NCBI GenBank assembly: GCA_949502235.1
Contig: CATBDC010000025.1
Span: 1-49,656, forward strand
DNA from: an uncultured Lachnospiraceae bacterium
GTDB taxonomy: Bacteria > Bacillota > Clostridia > Lachnospirales > Lachnospiraceae
Reading direction: 5' to 3'
Length of the DNA: 49,656 nucleotides
Numbering within the stretch: the first letter of the stretch is position 1; each line of letters starts with the position of its first letter. A program made the position numbers and the translations under genes. Positions 32,881 to 40,943 of this stretch are shown here, piece by piece. Below the pieces are notes generated by a model. It saw only the letters and a program-made list of their open reading frames with translations, was not told where the DNA came from and searched no databases.

Positions 32881-33906
32881 TTAAATTCCTGCAAATACCT
32901 TATAATCCTCTTCAAAGTCCTTTTCTGTATAATCTCTTCTGCTGTTAAGACGTCCAAATGCCTGCTGATTGTAATTGCCGGATATACAGCACTCATATGC
33001 AGGCTTCAAAATATACTCTGCCCGCGCCTGCAGCATCGTTTTATAAAAGGCTTTCCTCGTATCAGACAAGAAGTCCTGTTCTTCAATAAACCTGCATATG
33101 CAGGGCATCTTATCCAGAATAGCCGGAACTGTCTTTTTTACAGCCTGTGTCAGGGACGGCTCATACCCTGATGACATCATGTCAAGATAGGTGACCTTAT
33201 TTCCATTTACCGTAAGCGCTGCCTTAGGAAACAGCCAGGTTCTCTTCATAATCTCTTTCTCAAAGGGCAGGATATCCTCCCTCATTGCCTTTTCAGATAA
33301 AGCCGGAAACAAAGTACTGCCATTATCATATATGGGGGCAGCGTATATTTTCTCCGCCTGGGTGTCTGTAATATAACCCCAGTTTCCCATATGCCGGTCA
33401 AAATTTCCTACAAGCGCATCCCCAATAAATCTTTCCCAGTAGGATGTCCATAGTTTCTCTGCAAAATCACATAAAACAGGATCATGACGAAGAACATAAT
33501 CAATCTGGCAGATATCCGGTACACGTCCAATATCACCGGAATCAAAATGCTTCCTCATATACTGGGCAAACTCAATGAGAAATTTGTGTTCCGAAGTAAA
33601 ATTTTCACAGGCAACAAGAAGATTCTCTCCCCGTACTCCGATAAAGGTGCGGTGTACGTCAAACCCTGCAATTGAAAAAATATGGCTTGACATATATTCT
33701 GATATCACATTATTCACATAACTGGTATCCAGGTCATTAAAACGTGTATGCGCCTCCGCATATTTTACAAGATACTTCTGTCCTTCAGGACTTATGAGGC
33801 CCTCCTTTCTGTCCGAGCCGGTGTACGGAGTAATCATATCTATCCGCCAGCTGTCTAAAACCGGGAGAGACCCCTGTTCCAAAAATGTATCCGAAATTCC
33901 TTTCAT
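32881..33906 (-). CDS. HipA/CtkA-like protein kinase
   Basis: This 341-residue protein resembles the HipA/CtkA kinase group. The catalytic loop is visible as LVGNFDRHMGNWGYI, with the catalytic Asp in NFDRHMGN, and the metal-binding loop as AAPIYDNGSTLFP. An upstream YVNNVISEYMSSHIF...GFDVHRTFIG segment fits the N-terminal lobe. The ATG at 33906 follows AGGTGG. No HipB-type antitoxin or HTH gene lies beside it; the AraC gene 50 bp upstream has a different design. It may be a free-standing kinase acting on translation factors, as HipA does, but the target is unknown. Confidence 0.8.
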   Translation of the reverse strand: MKGISDTFLEQGSLPVLDSWRIDMITPYTGSDRKEGLISPEGQKYLVKYAEAHTRFNDLDTSYVNNVISEYMSSHIFSIAGFDVHRTFIGVRGENLLVACENFTSEHKFLIEFAQYMRKHFDSGDIGRVPDICQIDYVLRHDPVLCDFAEKLWTSYWERFIGDALVGNFDRHMGNWGYITDTQAEKIYAAPIYDNGSTLFPALSEKAMREDILPFEKEIMKRTWLFPKAALTVNGNKVTYLDMMSSGYEPSLTQAVKKTVPAILDKMPCICRFIEEQDFLSDTRKAFYKTMLQARAEYILKPAYECCISGNYNQQAFGRLNSRRDYTEKDFEEDYKVFAGI

Positions 33907-33928
33907 TTTTACCACCTGCCTTACCTCT

Positions 33929-33955
33929 GCTACTGTTCACTCCGTTCACAGCAGC
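33929..33955. repeat. R1 short palindrome abutting the AraC gene stop
   Basis: GCTACTGTTCACTCCGTTCA followed by CAGCAGC fills the gap between the AraC and HipA-like genes and ends one base before the AraC stop codon. Confidence 0.75.
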
Positions 33956-34795
33956 CTACATATTCCCTCTGCTTTCCATGCTTCTCTTTCTGTACTCACT
34001 GGGCGTCATCTTATATTTCTCCTGAAACGCCCTTGTAAACGCCTTGCTGCTTGCAAATCCGTTATCCATCGCAATGCTGCTTATAGTCCGTTCTGTATTC
34101 ATAAGCTCCTGATACGCACATTCCAGACGCACACTCTGGAGATATGCCTTATAATTAATGCCCGCATAACGTTTCAAAAGCTTTGACAAATATGCCGGAG
34201 AGTATCCGAAAATCTCTGCCAGAGCTTCAAGAGACAAATCAGACTTATAATTCTCCTTGATATAATTTGTAATCATAGAAAGTCCGCCAAGCTTCCTGTT
34301 CTTTCTTAGCATATCAGGAGTAACCTCTGATTCTCTGTATCCTGAAACAAGAAGATAAAGCAGCATATAATAGCTGCTTACCACCTTCATCTCATAGCCG
34401 CACTCCTTTTTGCGGTACGTTGTATACATATCCCGTATAATACTCATGATCTCTGCATCCTGCCTGCGCCCGTCATGGGTAAACCGGATAAACTGTTCTG
34501 CCGTATAATACTTCTCAAAGGTCTTTAGAGGAATCTGCAGCACAACCGTATAATTACGGCTGACTGCATCAATGGAATGTATCTCATTGGAGTTTACAAG
34601 CATAAATTCTCCGGAACATAAGGGACAGACCTGATTATTCAGATAAAAATCAAGGTTTCCTTCAAAAACCGCAAAGATTTCCACCGAACGGTGCCAGTGC
34701 TTGTCCCGGAAATAATTCCCGCAGGCTCCCTCAAAAAGAAACATTTTAAAAGGCAGATCTTCATTTGGCATAATAAGCTCATGGCTGAACTCCAT
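33956..34795 (-). CDS. AraC-family transcriptional regulator
   Basis: This 279-residue regulator has an N-terminal cupin-like effector domain (HWHRSVEIFAVFEGNLDFYL, GEFMLVNSNEIHS) and a C-terminal double helix-turn-helix. The latter is visible as LSLEALAEIFGYSPAYLSKL and ISSIAMDNGFASSKAFTRAF, followed by KMTPSEYRK. GGAGG lies eight bases before the ATG. It is 33 bp after the membrane-protein gene in the same direction. The nearest sugar operon, beyond the HipA-like gene, is a plausible but unproven target. Confidence 0.93.
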   Translation of the reverse strand: MEFSHELIMPNEDLPFKMFLFEGACGNYFRDKHWHRSVEIFAVFEGNLDFYLNNQVCPLCSGEFMLVNSNEIHSIDAVSRNYTVVLQIPLKTFEKYYTAEQFIRFTHDGRRQDAEIMSIIRDMYTTYRKKECGYEMKVVSSYYMLLYLLVSGYRESEVTPDMLRKNRKLGGLSMITNYIKENYKSDLSLEALAEIFGYSPAYLSKLLKRYAGINYKAYLQSVRLECAYQELMNTERTISSIAMDNGFASSKAFTRAFQEKYKMTPSEYRKRSMESRGNM

Positions 34796-34828
34796 ATATC
34801 ATTCCTCCCGAAAGAAATCGAATAAACC

Positions 34829-35668
34829 TTAGGTCTCTTCCTCCTCCGCCTGTTCCAGAAAATCAGCATCCTTCGTTTTCAATCTTGGGATCAGTCCTTT
34901 TGCGACCTTGCCTTTTCCTCTGTTTTTCACATAGAAATACCCGATAATGGAAAATACAACCGCCCCCACGAAATTAACAAGCAAATCCTTCATTGTGTCA
35001 ATCAGGCCGATATCCAGATACCCGCCAAGCCCCAGACTCTGCCCGTTTACAGCTACATCCGTAATGTCCTCAATACCTACCGGGATATTACTGTTCGTTG
35101 GATCAAGCATAACGGAATGAATACTGTTCACAACCGTATCCTTCTGCATATCAAAACCGAAAAACATATCCATGCCAAATTCAAAAAATTCCCAAATGAC
35201 TCCGATAGTCATCGAAAAGCAGAATGCCGCCACTGCCAGATACACCGGGGACAGCTGAAAGGAAACCTTCTTACTTCGGTTCAAAATATCCACAAGTGCA
35301 AATCCGATGGCAGCCGCCAGAAATCCATTTATCGTGTGGAGCATTGTATCCCAGAAAGAAAACCGGATATAATAAGACTGGATTTCCCCCATAATTTCTG
35401 CGGCAAAAATAAAAAACAATATAATAATCTCAAGCGTTGTAGGCAGTTCTATCTTAAGCCTCACCTGAATAAAGCTGGGCATGACAAGCAGTATTAATGT
35501 CAGCGCACACAAAAATACATTTTCATAATTTTTATTAAATATCTGAAGAATCATCATTAATATCACAAGCAGGCGAAGCACGACATATACAATAAAGGAG
35601 CTTTTATGCTCCCTTAGCTCCATGTGGAGTGCTTTTTTCATTACCCGCAGCTTTTTTCTAAGCTTCAT
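34829..35668 (-). CDS. YjdF/DUF2238-like membrane protein
   Basis: This 279-residue protein has about seven membrane segments. The conserved polar motifs of the YjdF/DUF2238 group are present: FSFWDTMLHTINGFLAA, GVIWEFFEFGMDMFFG and LIDTMKDLLVNFVGA, which put His, Glu and Asp residues within or near the membrane. The function of the group is not known. A GAGGG-type site precedes the ATG. It lies 21 bp after the SufB-like gene, but nothing ties it to iron-sulfur assembly except position. Confidence 0.8.
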   Translation of the reverse strand: MKLRKKLRVMKKALHMELREHKSSFIVYVVLRLLVILMMILQIFNKNYENVFLCALTLILLVMPSFIQVRLKIELPTTLEIIILFFIFAAEIMGEIQSYYIRFSFWDTMLHTINGFLAAAIGFALVDILNRSKKVSFQLSPVYLAVAAFCFSMTIGVIWEFFEFGMDMFFGFDMQKDTVVNSIHSVMLDPTNSNIPVGIEDITDVAVNGQSLGLGGYLDIGLIDTMKDLLVNFVGAVVFSIIGYFYVKNRGKGKVAKGLIPRLKTKDADFLEQAEEEET

Positions 35669-35689
35669 ATTCCATCCCTCTGCCAGTAT

Positions 35690-36613
35690 CTAATTCAGAA
35701 AGTTATCTATAATTACACTTTCCGCTTCCTCCTCGGTCATGCCCATAGTCCGAAGCTTCACAAGCTGTTCATCATTAATCCTCCCGATGGCTGCCTCATG
35801 TATAATCGCTGCATCAAGATGTCTTGCATTAATCTCCGGAATCGAGCTTACCTCCGCATGATCCATAATAATAGAATCACACTGGACATGGGCATGGCAT
35901 CCCGCATTTCCCACTGCTTTAGGATGGAAAACCTGCTTCGAGCTTCCCTTTGCCACTGAACGTGATACAATCTGGGCAGAGCTTCCCTCTCCGTTCATCT
36001 GAACCTCCATATTCGAAACTGCCGTCTGATTGTCATGGGTCATAAGCTTTTCCACCACGTAGAGCTTCGCGCCCTTTCCCATGGAAATATTTGTCTCTCT
36101 CTGCGTAGAATCCACTCCCTTAATCTGGGCAGTATCCAGGGTAAATACAGCATCCTCTTCCATATAAATATTCGTAACAGGGTTCAGCACCTTTGCTCCG
36201 GTTCCTTCTCCCTCTCCGTAGTGCTTTTCCTCATAGTGAACATTTGCCCCTTTCGCCACATGGAAGGAATGGATTCCGTCATGACGGCTTTCGTTACACC
36301 CGCTGTTATGGATGCCGCAGCCTGCTATGATTATAACCTCGGCACCCTCGGCAACAAAAAAATCATTATATACAATATCTGTCATGCCGGAGGCGTCTAC
36401 CACTACCGGGATGTGTACCTGCTCTCCCTTTGCATCTCCGTCAATATATACGTCAATACCGGGCTTATCCTCCTTTTTCTTTATCTTTATATGCTCACTG
36501 TCCCCGTGGCAGAGAGCAGTTCCGTTATGCCGGAGATTAAATGCCCCCTCCTGACGGAGGCCTGATTCATCTATTTGTTTCAGGATTTTTTCTGTAATCT
36601 GATCTAACGTCAT
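35690..36613 (-). CDS. smsB: SufB/SufD-family Fe-S assembly scaffold (SmsB-like)
   Basis: The roughly 307-residue product consists mainly of the right-handed beta-helix core of SufB/SufD proteins. VEIIIAGCGIHNSGCNESRH-type turns, GAKVLNPVTNIYMEEDA, DSTQRETNISMGKGAKL and the C-terminal DHAEVSSIPEINARHLDAAI and HEAAIGRINDEQL are all present. The last carries the family Glu/His near the SufC contact. Cysteines at GCGIHNSGC and AGCHAH are candidate cluster ligands. With only SufC next to it, and no SufD, SufS or SufU, it fits the two-gene minimal SUF-like (SMS) arrangement. The start at 36613 follows AAGGAG at a long spacing of 12 nt; the frame upstream overlaps the ATPase gene. Confidence 0.85.
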   Translation of the reverse strand: MTLDQITEKILKQIDESGLRQEGAFNLRHNGTALCHGDSEHIKIKKKEDKPGIDVYIDGDAKGEQVHIPVVVDASGMTDIVYNDFFVAEGAEVIIIAGCGIHNSGCNESRHDGIHSFHVAKGANVHYEEKHYGEGEGTGAKVLNPVTNIYMEEDAVFTLDTAQIKGVDSTQRETNISMGKGAKLYVVEKLMTHDNQTAVSNMEVQMNGEGSSAQIVSRSVAKGSSKQVFHPKAVGNAGCHAHVQCDSIIMDHAEVSSIPEINARHLDAAIIHEAAIGRINDEQLVKLRTMGMTEEEAESVIIDNFLN

Positions 36614-36641
36614 TTTCTCTGTTATCTCCTTTTTAGGTAAT

Positions 36642-37361
36642 TTATCTTGTGAGACAGGTGCAGGCATCTGCAGAGCCCATAAGTGTTGGAAGGATGTCCT
36701 CCCTGGCGCCAAGCGCACCGATTCTGCCGTCCTCTATTACCATAATCCTGTCCGCCATCCCAATAATCCTCTCCTGGTGAGAAATAAGAATCAGGCTCTG
36801 TTCCTTCCTTTCATGAATCTTCTCAAACTGCTGTACCAGCATGGAAAAGCTCCAGAGGTCGATTCCCGCCTCCGGTTCATCAAAAATGCACAGCTTATGG
36901 GGCTTTGCAAGCACCGTTGCTATCTCAAGCCGCTTCATCTCACCGCCTGAAAGCGTCCCGTCCACCTCTCGTGTAATATATTCATTTGCGCACAGGCCCA
37001 CCGCACTTAGCATTTTACAACACTCATGCTTTTTAAGCTCTCTTCCTGCCGCAAGAGATAAAAGCCGGATGACCGTCATGCCCTTAAATCTGGGCGGCTG
37101 CTGAAACGCAAAGCCGATTCCCGCATTTGCCCTGTGGTTAATGTCAAGGGAAGTAATATCCTCTCCGTCCAGAATAATCTGCCCCTCATCTGCCGCCTCA
37201 ATTCCCATCAGCACCTTTGCCAGGGAGGATTTCCCCCCTCCGTTAGGGCCGGTAATAACAAGCATCTCTCCGTCCGCGGCTTCGAAGCTGATATTTTTAA
37301 CAATACTTCTCTCTATTCCATTTTCATTCACCTTGAATGTCAGATTTCTAACCTCAAGCAT
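36642..37361 (-). CDS. smsC: SufC-like ABC ATPase (SmsC-like) for Fe-S assembly
   Basis: This 239-residue cytoplasmic ATPase powers Fe-S scaffold remodelling. It has Walker A (GPNGGGKSSL), Q-loop AFQQPPRFKGM, signature LSGGEMKRLEIA, Walker B LCIFDEPEAGIDLWS and the H-loop LILISHQER. The QQPPRFKGM stretch and DEPEAGID are typical of SufC. It ends with two closely spaced cysteines (DACTCLTR), which is unusual. AGGAGG is eight bases before the ATG at 37361. It is followed after 28 bp by the SufB-like gene. Confidence 0.9.
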   Translation of the reverse strand: MLEVRNLTFKVNENGIERSIVKNISFEAADGEMLVITGPNGGGKSSLAKVLMGIEAADEGQIILDGEDITSLDINHRANAGIGFAFQQPPRFKGMTVIRLLSLAAGRELKKHECCKMLSAVGLCANEYITREVDGTLSGGEMKRLEIATVLAKPHKLCIFDEPEAGIDLWSFSMLVQQFEKIHERKEQSLILISHQERIIGMADRIMVIEDGRIGALGAREDILPTLMGSADACTCLTR

Positions 37362-37446
37362 AGATATGTCCTCCTGAATCATTTTCTTATAGCCTGCACA
37401 GCATAATACATTATAAGCCATTAAAAAAAACAATTCAAGAATATCA

Positions 37447-38113
37447 TTATGACAATATGTCTACCTTACAAGAATGTCTTTTTGTTTTTTTATCATAACC
37501 GATTCCCACCAGCAGAATCCTGCCGGTATGTTTGGGGTTTTCTCCAAGCTTTCCCTTAAACCGCAGAGCATACTTTTTACCCTTAATCTGCGAAATAGCC
37601 TCTTCCGGTGTACTGCCAGTCTTCAGTTCAAGAATAATAGCATCATTATTTCTTCACTCAGGATAATTTCTCCGACTCTCTCGCCAGATTATATACATAG
37701 CCAAGGCTCTCATTAGAAAGCAGCAGTTCATTAAACCGATCCATCAATTCTTTGTTTGGAATAAAGACCTCACCATCTTCGTAGGTCAGCAGGCCATACA
37801 CAACCATTGCTGAATAAATCTGATCATGGGTATTGAGTTCCTTTGCTGTTGCTGCATATTCCTTCATTTTCGCTTCTACATGCTCACCGGAAATCATCAG
37901 GACAAAATCGTCCCTCACTTCGTTAACATTCCCTTTTATATAATAAAAAATTTCGTCATACGGCCCGGCGCTTGTCCAATAATTTTTGAGCTGGTTATCT
38001 GTCAGTGCAGCAAGTTCTACATAAACCTTTCCCTTCAGAAGAGACTTAAGAAATAATAAAAATGCCTTTTTATCGTCATCTGAAATATAGGGCTGTCTCT
38101 GGATACATCTCAT
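37447..38113 (-). pseudogene. Decayed AAA-ATPase-like/PD-(D/E)XK gene
   Basis: An open frame at 37658-38113 encodes only the central part of an AAA-ATPase-like family protein (LTDNQLKNYWTSAGPYDEIF, VYGLLTYEDGEVFIPN, GYVYNLARESEKLS). It then stops. In another frame just beyond (about 37645 down to the stop at 37447-37449) the C-terminal end of the same family continues: DAIILELKTG, EEAISQIKGKKYAL and ILLVGIGYDKKTKRHSC. The P-loop half is missing and about 70 codons between the two pieces appear deleted. The remnant begins in a 4-bp overlap with the DUF2812 gene, so it was probably joined there by deletion. A complete relative is at 19145-20734. Confidence 0.82.
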
Positions 38114-38505
38114 ATAAATCCTTTATTAAGCCATCCAGGCACCATTCTCTTCATAAAAATCCTCTGCACCATCTCCAGCCGTGACTTATTATCACTAAAT
38201 ATTTCCGTATCTCTCATCGCCGAATCCGCCGGCTTTCTGAAATAACTGAAGCTGTTTACATCAAAAAGATATTCCCATCCATAATCCCGGTACATCTGCA
38301 GGTATTCTGCCTTTTCTCCCTTTTCAGCCTGGCCGAAATCAAGTCTGTATACCATCTCCCGGGGCGTACATTTTTCAAAAATATAAAATCCAGGCAGTAT
38401 ATAGCGCTTAATCTCCCAGCCCTCCTTATGCCTCTCTGCTAAAAACTGCTCTTCTTTTTCATAATCCGTAATTGTCCAAAACCGGAATAATACTTTATTT
38501 TTCAT
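38110..38505 (-). CDS. DUF2812 family protein, probably 3'-truncated
   Basis: The product is about 131 residues. The DUF2812 core is clear: FWTITDYEKEEQFLAERHKEGWEI, ILPGFYIFEKCTPREMVYRLDF and YRDYGWEYLFDVNSFSYFRKP. The family often continues into one or two membrane helices after the point reached here (RLEMVQRIFMKRMV). Here the frame ends at the junction with the decayed ATPase-like gene, so the tail is probably lost. The ATG at 38505 overlaps the PadR gene end by 11 bp. PadR/DUF2812 pairs are common in Clostridia; DUF2812 is thought to be a PadR-controlled membrane-stress component, but its action is unknown. Confidence 0.8.
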   Translation of the reverse strand: MKNKVLFRFWTITDYEKEEQFLAERHKEGWEIKRYILPGFYIFEKCTPREMVYRLDFGQAEKGEKAEYLQMYRDYGWEYLFDVNSFSYFRKPADSAMRDTEIFSDNKSRLEMVQRIFMKRMVPGWLNKGFI

Positions 38506-38821
38506 CCTTATATTCCCCCTTACTGTTCTTATATAACCGTTCAATCCTGCAAAGCTCAATATCAAGAATCTCCCTGCCAAGATCCGTAATCCGGTACAGC
38601 TTTCTCTTTTCTTCCTCTCTGATAAACCGGATTAGTCCATCCTTCTCCATCTTAGATAAAGTTCCGTACATCGTTCCAGGGCTTATGGTAACCTCCCCGC
38701 CGGTCATTTTTTTAACCTTCTGCCCGATATTATAGCCATGCATCTCTTCCCTAAGGCAGAATAATATATAAAACCCAGTCTCTGTCATGGGAATATAGAC
38801 TCTTTGAATTCTCTCCTGCAT
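38495..38821 (-). CDS. PadR-family transcriptional regulator
   Basis: This 108-residue regulator consists of the PadR winged helix (FYILFCLREEMHGYNIGQKV, then ISPGTMYGTLSKMEKDGLIRF) and a short C-terminal dimerisation helix. AAGGGA precedes the ATG at 38821. It is cotranscribed with DUF2812 from a near-consensus promoter at 38897-38925. A perfect 14-bp palindrome just past the start site is the probable autoregulatory operator. Confidence 0.92.
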   Translation of the reverse strand: MQERIQRVYIPMTETGFYILFCLREEMHGYNIGQKVKKMTGGEVTISPGTMYGTLSKMEKDGLIRFIREEEKRKLYRITDLGREILDIELCRIERLYKNSKGEYKDEK

Positions 38822-38869
38822 AAGCGGCTGTCCCTTCTTTCTTTTACATAACACTTCGATACATTACAT

Positions 38870-38883
38870 TACGATATATCGTA
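38870..38883. promoter_or_regulatory. Probable PadR operator
   Basis: TACGATATATCGTA is a perfect palindrome in the PadR leader, about 15-25 nt downstream of the -10 box. A looser TTCGATAC/TTTCGTTATAT repeat flanks it. Its position would block transcription start or elongation. Confidence 0.55.
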
Positions 38884-38896
38884 TTTCGTTATATAT

Positions 38897-38925
38897 TTTA
38901 TATCACACCTAGATATACATGTCAA
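38897..38925 (-). promoter_or_regulatory. PadR operon promoter
   Basis: On the minus strand TTGACA and TATAAA are 17 nt apart. It is divergent from the equally strong MarR promoter at 38966-38994. Confidence 0.75.
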
Positions 38926-38965
38926 GTGGAAAATTTTCTACCTGTACGGTTGGAAAACTTTCTGC
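38926..38965. repeat. R2 fragment between divergent promoters
   Basis: GGAAAATTTTCTACCTGTAC followed by GGTTGGAAAACTTTC is an R2 end related to 12313-12338 and 40905-40926. It fills exactly the gap between the -35 boxes of the PadR and MarR promoters. Confidence 0.55.
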
Positions 38966-38994
38966 TTGACACAAGTCTGAAATCAGACTATAAT
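38966..38994 (+). promoter_or_regulatory. Consensus promoter of the MarR-MATE operon
   Basis: TTGACA, a 17-nt spacer and TATAAT match the vegetative consensus perfectly. The spacer is almost entirely occupied by a palindromic operator (38974-38989). Confidence 0.9.
38974..38989. promoter_or_regulatory. MarR operator O1
   Basis: AGTCTGAAATCAGACT is an inverted repeat with 6-bp arms around AAAT, lying between the -35 and -10 boxes. A bound dimer would exclude RNA polymerase. Confidence 0.8.
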
Positions 38995-39007
38995 ATCCTT
39001 TACATGC

Positions 39008-39025
39008 AAGTCCGAAATCGGACTT
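39008..39025. promoter_or_regulatory. MarR operator O2
   Basis: AAGTCCGAAATCGGACTT has the same AAAT centre as O1 and differs by a paired T-A to C-G change in each arm. It lies just downstream of the expected start site and 16 bp before the MarR start codon. Confidence 0.8.
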
Positions 39026-39041
39026 GAGGGAGGGAGCGTCT

Positions 39042-39512
39042 ATGCATTTTACGATTCACGGGGAATTAAAGGAATTCAACAAAATTTACAGGGAGTTGAA
39101 CGATATTTATCATGACATGGCTCTAAAGACAGGGCTTTCCGACAGCGCCTTCGATATATTCTACGCCATTGCTGTAATGGGGAACGGCTGTCTTCAGCGG
39201 GATATCTGCCGGATGACATTTTTAAGCAAACAGACAATCCATTCTTCTGTACAAAAGCTCTGCAAGGATGGCTATATTTACTTAAAAAAAGGAGCCGGCC
39301 GCAGTATGCACATTTTTCTCACCCCGGCCGGGGAAACTCTGACAGCCGAAAAAATACTGCCCTTCATAGCGATAGAGCAGAAATCCTTTGAGGACATGAC
39401 CCCCGAAGAAACAAGGGATCTTCTTCGCCTGTACAGAAAATACACATCAAGGCTGCGGGAAAATGCAGAGTTAATAAATACGGAGGTTTTTTATGAGAAT
39501 CCAGCTTTCTGA
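39042..39512 (+). CDS. MarR-family regulator of the adjacent MATE pump
   Basis: This 156-residue winged-helix protein has CLQRDICRMTFLSKQTIHSS as recognition region and GYIYLKKGAGRSMHIFLTPAG as wing. GGGAGG precedes the ATG at 39042. It overlaps the MATE gene by 20 bp, so both are made together. Two matching palindromes in its promoter make autorepression with relief by a pump substrate the simplest model. Confidence 0.92.
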   Translation: MHFTIHGELKEFNKIYRELNDIYHDMALKTGLSDSAFDIFYAIAVMGNGCLQRDICRMTFLSKQTIHSSVQKLCKDGYIYLKKGAGRSMHIFLTPAGETLTAEKILPFIAIEQKSFEDMTPEETRDLLRLYRKYTSRLRENAELINTEVFYENPAF

Positions 39513-40821
39513 TCATTTTACTTACAAAAAATTATTACGGTTCGTCATGCCATCTATTATAATGATGATTTTCACTTCCATATACGGAGTCGTAGACGGT
39601 TTGTTCGTATCTAATTATGTGGGAAAAACTGCCTTTGCCGCGATAAACCTTATCATGCCCTTCCTTATGGGCATCAGCGCCCTGGGCTTTATGATTGGAA
39701 CCGGAGGCAGCGCAATTGTGGCAAAAGCCCTTGGAGAGGGTAAACCGGAAAAGGCTAATGAATATTTCTCTATGATGGTATGGGTAACAGTTATCGGAGG
39801 GCTGACTCTGGCAATCCTCGGTTTTCTTTTCCTGCGCCCGATTGCCATAGCTTTAGGGGCGAAGGGAAGCCTTCTTGACAACTGCATACTTTACGGAAGA
39901 ATACTGCTTATATCCCTGACGGCATTTATGCTGCAGAACGTATTCCAGAGCTTTTTCGTAACCGCGGAAAAGCCAAAGCTCGGACTATACGCCATCATTG
40001 CCGCCGGTGTCACGAACATGATACTGGATTTTTTATTTATCGCAATATTGGGATGGGGTCTTGCAGGCGCGGCGGCGGCTACCGCGGCCAGTGAATTTAT
40101 GGGCGGGCTGTTTCCTGTCTTCTATTTTTCACGGGAGAACAGCAGCCTCTTAAGGCTTAGAAAGCTTCATTTTAACGGACGGATTCTTCTGAAGGCATGT
40201 ACGAATGGGTCTTCCGAGCTTATGACTAATCTTTCCATGTCTATTGTAAATGCTTTATATAATTTTCAGCTTTTGCGTTTTGCCGGAGAAGACGGAGTCG
40301 CCGCCTACGGCACAATTATGTATGTAAACTTTATATTTATAGCAATATTTTTAGGATATTCCATTGGATGCGCGCCGATTATCGGATATAACTACGGAGC
40401 CGGGAACCACACAGAGCTTAAAAATATGCTCCGCATGAGCCTTAAGCTGGTGGGCTTTTGGGGTATCGCCCTCGCACTTCTTTCGCAGCTTCTGACCGCT
40501 CCTCTTGCATCCATATTTGTAGGCTATGATAAAGAATTGTTTGTGCTGACCTGCCACGGTTTCCGCATCTATGCGCTAACCTTCCTTGTAAACGGATATA
40601 ACATCTTCGGCTCCGCCTTCTTCACGGCGCTGAATAACGGAGCCGTCTCCGCTGTTATATCCTTCCTTAGGACTCTTGTTTTCCAGATAGCGTCCCTTCT
40701 TCTTCTGCCTCTTATTTTCGGCATTGACGGCATCTGGTCAGCAGTCCTTGTATCAGAGCTTATGACACTTATATTAACCATTATATTTCTTATAAAGAAG
40801 AAAAAAATATACCATTACTAA
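39493..40821 (+). CDS. MATE-family multidrug/metabolite efflux transporter
   Basis: This 442-residue membrane protein has about twelve membrane segments. It carries the MATE pattern in both halves: PSIIMMIFTSIYGVVDGLFVSNYVG, FMIGTGGSAIVAKALGEG, and in the second half IGCAPIIGYNYGAGNHTELK. It should export a drug or metabolite in exchange for sodium or protons. ACGGAGG precedes the ATG inside the MarR gene end. Its stop codon touches the left arm of the long R2 hairpin. Confidence 0.94.
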   Translation: MRIQLSDHFTYKKLLRFVMPSIIMMIFTSIYGVVDGLFVSNYVGKTAFAAINLIMPFLMGISALGFMIGTGGSAIVAKALGEGKPEKANEYFSMMVWVTVIGGLTLAILGFLFLRPIAIALGAKGSLLDNCILYGRILLISLTAFMLQNVFQSFFVTAEKPKLGLYAIIAAGVTNMILDFLFIAILGWGLAGAAAATAASEFMGGLFPVFYFSRENSSLLRLRKLHFNGRILLKACTNGSSELMTNLSMSIVNALYNFQLLRFAGEDGVAAYGTIMYVNFIFIAIFLGYSIGCAPIIGYNYGAGNHTELKNMLRMSLKLVGFWGIALALLSQLLTAPLASIFVGYDKELFVLTCHGFRIYALTFLVNGYNIFGSAFFTALNNGAVSAVISFLRTLVFQIASLLLLPLIFGIDGIWSAVLVSELMTLILTIIFLIKKKKIYHY

Positions 40822-40943
40822 AAAGAAAGATAAATAAATTCCACCTGCACAGTTGGGACATTATTCGAGGAAGGGCATCTTAAAACTTCCGTCCCTCGAA
40901 CGATATTCCAACCGTACAGGTGGAATTTATTTATCTTTCTTTT
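40821..40943. repeat. Long R2 hairpin spanning the ends of two convergent genes
   Basis: Perfect 27-bp arms (AAAAGAAAGATAAATAAATT... and its complement) enclose a 69-bp centre with R2 sequence and the arm GGAAGGGCATCTTAAAAC also bordering element A. The left arm starts at the last base of the MATE stop codon; the right arm contains the MFS stop codon and its last three or four sense codons. The T-rich tails on both sides would let it act as a bidirectional terminator. Confidence 0.85.
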
